Shown here: positions 45,550 to 51,311 of the stretch, piece by piece | Layout: each line of letters begins with the position of its first letter | Numbering within the stretch: the first letter of the stretch is position 1 | Assembly: GCA_937923575.1 (NCBI GenBank) | Contig: CALDUL010000063.1 | Coordinates: 1-51,311 of the forward strand | Origin: an uncultured Algimonas sp. | GTDB lineage: Bacteria; Pseudomonadota; Alphaproteobacteria; Caulobacterales; Maricaulaceae | DNA length: 51,311 nt | Direction: 5' to 3' | Notes under the pieces: generated by a model | What the model saw: the letters and a program-made list of their open reading frames with translations, nothing else | Databases searched by the model: none | Told to the model about the DNA's origin: nothing | Translations under genes and position numbers: made by a program

Positions 45550-45681
45550 ATGGCAGACGGACAAAGCGATCGTGACAAGCGCTTGGCGGAGCAGCTGCGC
45601 GCCAATCTGCGCCGTCGCAAGGCGGCCATGCGAAAAGCCGCGAAACCTAAGACGCCTAGCGCGGCGGAGCAGAAACCCTAA
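45550..45681 (+). CDS. Small basic conserved protein upstream of murA (43 residues)
   Basis: A short frame of 43 residues, MADGQSDRDKRLAEQLRANL followed by an Arg/Lys/Ala-rich tail (RRRKAAMRKAAKPK). It resembles the small RLAEQLRANLRRRKAQ-type proteins found just before murA in other Alphaproteobacteria, from memory. AGGG lies a few bases before ATG 45550. The function is unknown. The helical, arginine-rich form suggests a single amphipathic helix that may bind RNA or a partner. The gap to murA is 57 bases. Confidence 0.7.
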   Translation: MADGQSDRDKRLAEQLRANLRRRKAAMRKAAKPKTPSAAEQKP

Positions 45682-45738
45682 CTCCGCCATGATTGCGGCC
45701 TTGATAAGGACGCGGGGGCAAGCCACTAGCGCGCCGAT

Positions 45739-47004
45739 ATGGACAAGATCGTTATAGAAGGGGGCTATCCCCTGCGCGGTGATATCCGCATTTCCGGCGC
45801 GAAGAATTCCGCCATCAAGCTGATGGCCGTGCCGTTGCTGACTGACAAGGCCGTGACCCTGACGAACATGCCGGATCTGCGCGACACGCGCAGCATGGCG
45901 GGGCTGCTGGAGTATCTGGGCGTCGAGGTGGACCGCCCGAAGCCGGACGTCATGACCTTGCACGCTCCCAAGCTCTCACGGACGGACGCGCCCTATGATC
46001 TGGTCCGAAAAATGCGCGCATCGTTCAATGTGCTGGGCCCGCTGCTGGCCCGTGCTGGCGAGGCCAAGGTGAGCTTGCCCGGCGGCTGCGCGATTGGCGC
46101 GCGGCCGGTCGATCTGCATCTGAAGTCGCTCGAGGCGCTCGGCGCGAAAATCGAGCTGGATCAGGGCTATGTGCACGCATCAGCCAAGGGCGGCCTGCGC
46201 GGTGCGGAGATCGTCTTCCCCTTCGTCTCCGTCGGCGCGACCGAACACACCATGTTGGCGGCCGTGCTGGCGGACGGCACGACGACTATGCTCAACGCCG
46301 CGCGCGAGCCGGAAATCGTCGATCTCGCTGAATGTCTCAACGCCATGGGCGCCAAGATCACTGGGGCAGGGCGCTCCGAAGTCACGATCGAGGGTGTGGC
46401 GTCGTTGAGCGGCGTGAAACACAGCGTTGTGCCGGATCGCATCGAAGCGGGGACTTATGCGCTGGCCGCCGCGACGGCGGGCGGCGCCGTGCGTCTGACC
46501 CATGTGCGCCATGACCACCTGGGATCGCTCTGGCCCCTGATCGCACAAGCTGGCGCGCGGGTGAGCCTCGACAAGGACAGTGTGCTGATCGAGCGCGGTA
46601 CAGGCCGCCCGCGTCCGGTCGATGTCGATACTCAGGCCTACCCCGGTTTTCCGACAGATTTGCAGGCACAGTTCATGGCGCTGATGTGCCTGGCGGAAGG
46701 TGTGTCGATCATTCGCGAGAATATCTTCGAAAACCGCTTTATGCATTGCCCGGAGCTGATCCGCATGGGCGCCGACATCACGGTGCGCGGTCGCGAAGCT
46801 ATCGTGCGCGGCGTGCCGGAATTCATCGCCGCGCCCGTCATGGCAACAGATCTGCGTGCGTCTGCCTCGCTCATTAACGCCGGGCTTGCAGCGCGCGGGG
46901 AAACGCACATATCGCGTGTGTATCACCTCGACCGCGGGTTTGAGCATATCGAGGTCAAGCTCGGGCAATGCGGCGCGCGGGTGACGCGACAGAAGGACGA
47001 CTGA
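45739..47004 (+). CDS. murA: UDP-N-acetylglucosamine 1-carboxyvinyltransferase MurA
   Basis: MurA adds enolpyruvate to UDP-GlcNAc, the first committed step of peptidoglycan synthesis. The 421-residue length is typical. Lys22 lies in SGAKNS, and the catalytic and fosfomycin-reactive residue is Cys117 in LPGGCAIGARPVDLHL. Further MurA blocks are PYDLVRKMRASFNVLGPLL, GATEHTML, and YPGFPTDLQAQFMAL. It starts the conserved murA-to-yacG block. Confidence 0.97.
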   Translation: MDKIVIEGGYPLRGDIRISGAKNSAIKLMAVPLLTDKAVTLTNMPDLRDTRSMAGLLEYLGVEVDRPKPDVMTLHAPKLSRTDAPYDLVRKMRASFNVLGPLLARAGEAKVSLPGGCAIGARPVDLHLKSLEALGAKIELDQGYVHASAKGGLRGAEIVFPFVSVGATEHTMLAAVLADGTTTMLNAAREPEIVDLAECLNAMGAKITGAGRSEVTIEGVASLSGVKHSVVPDRIEAGTYALAAATAGGAVRLTHVRHDHLGSLWPLIAQAGARVSLDKDSVLIERGTGRPRPVDVDTQAYPGFPTDLQAQFMALMCLAEGVSIIRENIFENRFMHCPELIRMGADITVRGREAIVRGVPEFIAAPVMATDLRASASLINAGLAARGETHISRVYHLDRGFEHIEVKLGQCGARVTRQKDD

Positions 47005-47022
47005 GCCTAGGATGACTGAGAC

Positions 47023-47448
47023 ATGACACTTCGCCTGCTAGCTCAGGACAGCGAAGACCTGAAAATCATCGCCAGCGCGGTGCAGGACGCAATCCTGCGC
47101 GTCGGTGACGTACGGTTCGACCCCGTCGGTCGCTCGGTCACGCTGCGGCTTTCGCGCTTTCGACATGAGAGCGCGAACCCGTCCCGGCTTGAGGCGGGCC
47201 TGCGCTTTGACGGTGTCATGCGGCTGCAATCGTCCGGCTATGACCGGACCAACAGCGATGCCTTTGCGGTCCTGCTCGACGTGACATTCGAGGAGACGGA
47301 CGCACCCGCCGGGCAGGTCACGCTGACTTTGGCGGGTGGCGGAGCTCTGCGCATGGACGTCGAAAGCCTCGATGTCCTGTTGGCCGATACGGGCGATGCG
47401 CGCGGTACGCGCGCCACGCCTAATCACGACTCCCCAGACACCGCCTAG
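47023..47448 (+). CDS. DUF2948 family protein
   Basis: A 141-residue protein of unknown function that matches DUF2948: it begins LRLLAQDSEDLKIIASAVQDAILRVGDVRFD, and ends GQVTLTLAGGGALRMDVESLDVLLADTG. DUF2948 genes sit next to murA and hisD in many Alphaproteobacteria. It follows murA by 18 bases. The last 15 residues are disordered. The next gene (UPF0262) is only 5 bases on, with no hisD between them. Confidence 0.85.
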   Translation: MTLRLLAQDSEDLKIIASAVQDAILRVGDVRFDPVGRSVTLRLSRFRHESANPSRLEAGLRFDGVMRLQSSGYDRTNSDAFAVLLDVTFEETDAPAGQVTLTLAGGGALRMDVESLDVLLADTGDARGTRATPNHDSPDTA

Positions 47449-47453
47449 ACGCA

Positions 47454-47960
47454 ATGGCGGAGCTGGAAGAGACAGATTTCGAGACCGGCGAGCATCACAT
47501 CGCCGAGCTGCATATCGACGGCGATTCGCTGCCTGCCAGCTCGGTCGAAATGCAGCACGAGCGCCGCGTCGCGATTTTTGATCTCATCGAGGACAATCAG
47601 TTCAAGCCGCATGGCTCAGACAATGGCCCCTATATGCTGCGCCTCACGCTGGAGGATGGCTCGCGGCTGAACTTCACGGTCGATACGACGGCCGGTATCC
47701 CGCGCGCGCAATTTAACGTCTCGCTCGTGCCGTTTCGGCGGATCGTGAAGGACTATTTCCTCATCTGCGAGAGCTATCACAACGCCATTCGCACAGCGAC
47801 GAGCGCGCAGATCGAAGCGATCGATATGGGTCGCCGCGGTTTGCACAATGAGGGCTCTCGTCTGTTGACGGATAGCCTGCGCAATCAGGCCGAGATGTCG
47901 TTCAACACCTCGCGCCGCCTGTTCACGCTGATCTGCTCGCTGCATCGGCGGCCGCGCTGA
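47454..47960 (+). CDS. UPF0262 family protein
   Basis: A 168-residue alphaproteobacterial protein of unknown function. It carries the family blocks HERRVAIFDLIEDNQFKP, LVPFRRIVKDYFLICESYHNAIR, QIEAIDMGRRGLHNEGS and TSRRLFTLICSLHRR. The IDMGRRGLHNEGS motif is close to invariant. The stop overlaps the next start by one base (TGATG), so it is coupled to the phosphatase-like gene. The first 25 residues are acidic and variable. Confidence 0.92.
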   Translation: MAELEETDFETGEHHIAELHIDGDSLPASSVEMQHERRVAIFDLIEDNQFKPHGSDNGPYMLRLTLEDGSRLNFTVDTTAGIPRAQFNVSLVPFRRIVKDYFLICESYHNAIRTATSAQIEAIDMGRRGLHNEGSRLLTDSLRNQAEMSFNTSRRLFTLICSLHRRPR

Positions 47961-48364
47961 TGCGGGGTCGATATCTGAAGATTCTTTTCGTGTGCCAGCT
48001 CAATATGGTGCGCTCGCCCATGGCCGAAGGGCTCGCTCGCGCGCGTGGGCACGACGCCTACTCCTGCGGGCTTACGCCGGGGGAACCGGACGAGCTGATG
48101 ATGACCGTGATGCGCGATAAGCAGATCGACATGGACGCTCATGTGCCCAAGTCCCTTAATGACTATGCGGGCGACAGCTTTGATATCGTGATCGCATTTT
48201 CCCCGGATGCGCGCGCGGCGAGCGAGGCGGTGTTTGGCGAAGACGCCAATATCGTGCTGTGGAATCTGCCCATGCCACAGACTGGCAGCCACGACGTACG
48301 CGCCATGCTTGATACATACCGCTCGATCCGCGATATTATCGACACGCGACTGGCGAAGCTCTAA
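47960..48364 (+). CDS. Low-molecular-weight phosphatase family protein (arsenate reductase-like fold)
   Basis: A 134-residue protein of the low-molecular-weight tyrosine phosphatase fold. The phosphate loop is VCQLNMVRSPMAEG, giving the CX5RS pattern with Cys12 and Arg18. The general-acid loop, normally D-P, reads LWNLPMPQTG, so the expected catalytic Asp is absent. It may therefore be a weak phosphatase, an arsenate reductase-like or a regulatory protein. It is coupled to UPF0262 by a one-base overlap and precedes infA, as in related genomes. Confidence 0.83.
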   Translation: MRGRYLKILFVCQLNMVRSPMAEGLARARGHDAYSCGLTPGEPDELMMTVMRDKQIDMDAHVPKSLNDYAGDSFDIVIAFSPDARAASEAVFGEDANIVLWNLPMPQTGSHDVRAMLDTYRSIRDIIDTRLAKL

Positions 48365-48452
48365 CGGCCATTTGGCCTTTCAATGCGGGCCAACAGCACT
48401 ATATAGGCGCGCGATGAGGAGCCGAGTCTTTCGGCAATAACAAGGACAGGTT

Positions 48453-48671
48453 TTGGCCAAAGAAGAATTGCTCGAATTTGAGGGAGAAGTCGTCGAGCTT
48501 CTGCCCAATGCCACCTTCCGGGTGAAGCTCGTGAACGATCACGAGATTATCGCCCACACGGCGGGCCGCATGCGCCGCAACCGTATTCGCGTTCTGGCCG
48601 GTGACCGCGTCACCGTCGAAATGACGCCTTATGATCTGACCAAGGGTCGGATCACCTACCGCTTCAAATAA
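48453..48671 (+). CDS. infA: Translation initiation factor IF-1
   Basis: IF-1 binds the 30S A site during initiation. The 72-residue protein is the canonical S1/OB fold ([25 protein letters not shown], then [39 protein letters not shown] split by NDHEII). The start codon is TTG at 48453, with AAGGACAGG eight to ten bases upstream; no in-frame ATG exists near the N-terminus. The 88 bases before it may contain its own promoter. Confidence 0.97.
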   Translation: MAKEELLEFEGEVVELLPNATFRVKLVNDHEIIAHTAGRMRRNRIRVLAGDRVTVEMTPYDLTKGRITYRFK

Positions 48672-48684
48672 GCTGCTGCCTGCG

Positions 48685-49254
48685 ATGAGCGCTGGCTTCA
48701 TCCTCGCCAGCGCTAGCCCGCGCCGCCTCGATCTGCTCGCCACGCTGGGGCTGACACCCGATGCGGTGAGCCCTGCCGACATCAACGAAGATCCCATTCC
48801 GGGCGAACTCGCGCGCCCGCACGCGCTACGACTTGCCTGCGAGAAGGCTCTCGCGGTGCATCAGCCAGGTAAGGTCGTGCTGGCTGCCGATACGGTCGTC
48901 GCCGTTGGCCGCCGGATTCTCCCGAAAACCGAAGACCGCGCGGAAGCTGAAGAATGCTTGCGCCTGATGAGTGGCCGCTCTCACCGTGTCTATACGGGCG
49001 TTTGCGTGATCGACGCCGTTGGTGTCGCCCGCCACCGGGTCAGCGAAACGCGGCTTAAGATGAAGCGCTTGGGCGAGAGCGAACTGAACGCCTATCTCGA
49101 CAGCGGGGAGTGGCGCGGAAAGGCCGGCGGCTACGGCATTCAGGGGCGCGCCGGTGCTTTCATTACGAATCTCTCCGGCAGCTACACGGGTGTTGTTGGA
49201 CTGCCCGTCTACGAGACACGGAATTTGCTTATGGCCGCTGGGATCGAAGCGTGA
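48685..49254 (+). CDS. maf: Maf-like nucleotide pyrophosphatase
   Basis: Maf proteins hydrolyse non-canonical or excess nucleoside triphosphates to monophosphates. The 189-residue protein begins with the phosphate-binding LASASPRRLDLLATLG. It has the metal-binding AADTVVAVGRRIL, SGRSHRVYTGV and the GKAGGYGIQGRAGAFI block. It follows infA by 13 bases. The last bases overlap the GTG start of the next gene (GTGA), so expression is coupled. Confidence 0.95.
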   Translation: MSAGFILASASPRRLDLLATLGLTPDAVSPADINEDPIPGELARPHALRLACEKALAVHQPGKVVLAADTVVAVGRRILPKTEDRAEAEECLRLMSGRSHRVYTGVCVIDAVGVARHRVSETRLKMKRLGESELNAYLDSGEWRGKAGGYGIQGRAGAFITNLSGSYTGVVGLPVYETRNLLMAAGIEA

Positions 49255-50267
49255 AGCGCCGCGCTGTCATCGAACGCGCAATCGGGGAGACCCGCGCCGC
49301 CGTCTATGAAGGTCGCCGCCTCGTAGAGCTACACGTGGACCGCGTTTCGGATGCACCCACGCCCAAGGTCGGGGAGATCTGGACCGGTAGCGTGGTCGCC
49401 GTAGATCCATCCGTCGCAGGGGCCTTTGTTTCACTGGGCACTGGCCCCGATGCGCTGCTGCCGTTTCGTGCGCAGAAAGACCTCCCGCGCTTGGTCGAAG
49501 GCATGCGCATTGATCTGCGCGTGGCGAAAGAGGCCATCGCCGAGAAAGGCCCCGTGCTGCGATATCACGGCGAGGCAACAAATGATGCTCCCAGACCTGT
49601 CGAGCGGCTCGACCTCACGGAACGTCTGTCACAGCGCTTTCCAGGCATCGCGTTCGAAGACGCATCAGTCGGCGTGATTGACGCCGCGGTCGAGAGGACG
49701 ATCGCCATTGCTGGCGGAGGGTCCATCACGATTGACCGGACGCAGGCCCTCATTGCCATCGATGTGGACAAGGGCGGCGATGCGAGCACGTTTGACTGCG
49801 CGCAGAAGGCGGCCTCGCTGGCCATGTCGCAGCTGCGATTGCGCGGACTCGGCGGGCTCATCGTCATCGACTTCCCGAATCTGCGGCAGCCCAAACAGCG
49901 CAGCCGGATCATCAAGACACTTGAGGAGATGGGGGAGATCGACCCAGCCAGCGTGCGCGTTGCGCCGTTTTCGCGCTTCGGTGTTGTGGAGATGACGCGC
50001 GGAACCGATGGTCCGAGCCTCGACGCCAAGCTGACGGACCGCTTTGGTGAACCGACGCCGGAGACGATCGCTTTGCGCGCCTTGCGCCGTATCGAGCGGG
50101 AAGGGCGCGCGAGTGCAGGCGCTCAGCTTACCGCCACGATTGAAGCCGCGGCCTGGAACTGGCTGCAGGCTGCGCCGTTCGATTGGAAGGCCGAGCTGAC
50201 CGACCGGATCGGCGCGCGGTTTACGCTAAGCGACGGCGACAAGACCGAGGTGAGTGCAGACAGATGA
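49251..50267 (+). CDS. Short ribonuclease E/G-type protein
   Basis: A 338-residue RNase E/G family protein. GTG 49251 overlaps the maf stop and places the start at KRRAVIERAIGETRAAV. An S1-like region lies at about 40-95 (GEIWTGSVVAVDPSVAGAFVSLG). The catalytic aspartates are Asp171 (IAIDVDKGG) and Asp207 (LIVIDFPNL). It is much shorter than E. coli RNase G (about 490) and lacks the CPxC zinc-link motif that helps tetramer formation. Similar short proteins occur next to yacG in other Alphaproteobacteria. It may act in rRNA or mRNA processing. It overlaps yacG by 4 bases. Confidence 0.88.
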   Translation: MKRRAVIERAIGETRAAVYEGRRLVELHVDRVSDAPTPKVGEIWTGSVVAVDPSVAGAFVSLGTGPDALLPFRAQKDLPRLVEGMRIDLRVAKEAIAEKGPVLRYHGEATNDAPRPVERLDLTERLSQRFPGIAFEDASVGVIDAAVERTIAIAGGGSITIDRTQALIAIDVDKGGDASTFDCAQKAASLAMSQLRLRGLGGLIVIDFPNLRQPKQRSRIIKTLEEMGEIDPASVRVAPFSRFGVVEMTRGTDGPSLDAKLTDRFGEPTPETIALRALRRIEREGRASAGAQLTATIEAAAWNWLQAAPFDWKAELTDRIGARFTLSDGDKTEVSADR

Positions 50268-50455
50268 CCCAATGCGCGATTTGCAAGAAGCGCGACGTGT
50301 CGCCGGAGTATAAGCCGTTCTGCTCCAAGCGCTGCGCCGACATCGACCTGGGCCGATGGTTCAACGGCAATTACGCCATTCCGACCAACGAAGTCGCGCC
50401 CACGGTCGACCCGGCCAATAGCGCCGACGTCGTTCCTTATCCGCGCGAGGATTGA
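50264..50455 (+). CDS. yacG: DNA gyrase inhibitor YacG
   Basis: YacG is a small zinc protein that binds GyrB and inhibits gyrase. The 63-residue protein has the four cysteines Cys4, Cys7, Cys20 and Cys24 (CAIC ... CSKRC), followed by the IDLGRWFNGNYAIP motif. The start at ATG 50264 overlaps the RNase stop (ATGA); a longer frame upstream is not conserved. Its last 19 bases overlap the convergent GDPD gene. Confidence 0.93.
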   Translation: MTQCAICKKRDVSPEYKPFCSKRCADIDLGRWFNGNYAIPTNEVAPTVDPANSADVVPYPRED

Positions 50456-51261
50456 GCCGTAACGCTTTCAAAAGGCTCGAATGCGTCGCTGAAGTAGGCA
50501 TCGTGTCCGAACTTGCTTTCCGCTGCGTCCATCGCGGCGAGGGTTTTGTAGGAAAACGCCGAGAGCTTCGTGTCGTCGGAATGGTAATCGTCAACGAGTG
50601 CGCGCGAAACCGAGCTGCTGGGCACGCAGACCCAATCCACTATCTCGCGCAGCTGTCCTCGCAATGGCCCGTCCACGAACCAGCCTGAGCGTTCGCCGTG
50701 AACTCTACGCCGTTCCGGGCGCGGGATGGCGTTGTCTTTGGCTGTGTAAACCGTGTGGACCGAGCGGGTCAGCGCGCCCGGACGCTCGCACCAATGCGAC
50801 AGGCAGAGCGGAATATCCGCGTCGATATCGTGGAAGGCGTAGAGCACTTCCGGCAGCCAGCTCACCCAGATGGTGCGGTCCAGAAGTCGGTGCTTGCCGA
50901 CCAGCGCATAAATCGCCTCCTCGAACCCCGCATCTTTCACGTCGACGAGTAGGCGGCATGAGGTGTTGGCATGCGCTGCAATCGCTCCGAAGAGGGCGTC
51001 GGCGGTTGGCATCCGCGCAAAGGCGCCACCGAGAGACGGCAGGTCCCGCGCCATGACCGATTCGATCTTGCGCTTTCGACCGCGGCCGTCGCGCGCGTGC
51101 TCGTCATGGGTGATGATCGGCGTGCCGCACAGTGTCATGCGAATGTCGAACTCGATCTGCTGCACACCGTAGTCGAGCGCCGCCAGCGCGCCCTCCAGCG
51201 TGCTCTCATGCTCCGCGAAACCCCGAAAACGGTGGGATATGATCTGATCGAGACGTGCCAT
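50437..51261 (-). CDS. Glycerophosphodiester phosphodiesterase-like protein
   Basis: A 274-residue protein of the GDPD/PI-PLC TIM-barrel. The catalytic pattern is seen as His10 (SHRFRG), Glu37/Asp39 (IEFDIRM) and His52 (THDEH). The typical HRG...ENT motif is altered here: HRFRGFAEHEST has an inserted residue and no ENT triplet. Later blocks (LLVDVKDAGFEE, KHRLLDRTIWVSWLPE) fit the fold. No signal peptide is present. It probably splits glycerophosphodiesters or a related substrate. It overlaps yacG by 19 bases at the 3' end. Confidence 0.82.
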   Translation of the reverse strand: MARLDQIISHRFRGFAEHESTLEGALAALDYGVQQIEFDIRMTLCGTPIITHDEHARDGRGRKRKIESVMARDLPSLGGAFARMPTADALFGAIAAHANTSCRLLVDVKDAGFEEAIYALVGKHRLLDRTIWVSWLPEVLYAFHDIDADIPLCLSHWCERPGALTRSVHTVYTAKDNAIPRPERRRVHGERSGWFVDGPLRGQLREIVDWVCVPSSSVSRALVDDYHSDDTKLSAFSYKTLAAMDAAESKFGHDAYFSDAFEPFESVTAQSSRG

Positions 51262-51297
51262 GAGGCGCGACTAGCGGAACTGCGAAGAGAAGGGAAA

Positions 51298-51311
51298 TGG
51301 TGCCCGAACCT
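51298..51311 (-). tRNA. 3' end of a probable tRNA gene, truncated by the window edge
   Basis: On the minus strand the last 14 bases read AGGTTCGGGCACCA: the end of a T-stem, a 7-base acceptor strand (TTCGGGC), the discriminator A and encoded CCA. This fits a tRNA whose 5' acceptor is GCCCGAA, for example tRNA-Phe-like, but the anticodon is outside the window, so neither the amino acid nor the call is certain. Confidence 0.4.

Overview
The window is about 60% G+C, with tightly packed genes, many stop/start overlaps and several TTG starts. It reads as the chromosome of a Gram-negative alphaproteobacterium. The best guess is a marine member of the Caulobacterales/Maricaulales (Hyphomonadaceae-like). 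The main reasons are the aroQ-accB-accC order, the murA-DUF2948-UPF0262-phosphatase-infA-maf-RNase-yacG block, the UPF0262 and COQ4-type proteins, a glycine-run SecG, a TonB-dependent receptor and many secreted peptidases and lipoproteins. The taxon is inferred from gene content, not from a marker tree.

Layout. 1-3519 (minus): housekeeping biosynthesis, aroQ-accB-accC followed by trpG and the start of trpD. 3587-7258 (plus): thiS-thiG, a small lipoprotein, secG and pyrG. 7406-14098 (plus): a TonB-dependent receptor, an M48 lipoprotein protease and a very large secreted PD40/amidohydrolase protein. 14142-19856: a mixed block with an epoxide-hydrolase-like enzyme, rpsU with a clear terminator, a COQ4-type protein, two glutathione transferases, a pirin coupled to a small barrel-like protein, and a VOC protein. 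19881-28285: envelope and peptide functions, namely an M1 peptidase with a DUF6702 partner, a GT10 and a GT8-like glycosyltransferase, and two divergent M28 lipoprotein peptidases. 28289-34060: a nitronate monooxygenase-like enzyme, a BON/OmpA protein followed by a membrane-anchored HhH-DUF2853 protein, a solitary phage-type M15 peptidase plus putative holin, and a DUF3667 membrane protein. 34145-38059 (plus): a four-gene coupled operon of two SDRs, an APH-like kinase and an ACAD10/11-type dehydrogenase. 38287-45281: a membrane-fused spermidine-synthase-like protein, YajQ, a GNAT, a YtcJ-like amidohydrolase and a soluble hybrid histidine kinase. 45387-51311: tRNA-Thr(GGT), a 43-residue protein, murA and the conserved infA block, a GDPD-like protein, and the 3' end of another probable tRNA at the right edge.

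How the genes fit together. Most of the window is ordinary core chromosome. There is no CRISPR array, IS element, integrase or phage structural cluster. The parts most worth a second look are: (i) the translationally coupled kinase plus ACAD10/11-type dehydrogenase operon, which suggests 4-hydroxyacyl-CoA catabolism carried out by separate chains; (ii) the isolated M15/holin lysis pair with no phage around it; (iii) the unusual membrane-anchored HhH-DUF2853 fusion next to a BON-OmpA protein that lacks the usual peptidoglycan-binding Asp; (iv) the lack of hisD from an otherwise conserved block; and (v) structured intergenic DNA before the spermidine-synthase-like gene and before the hybrid kinase.
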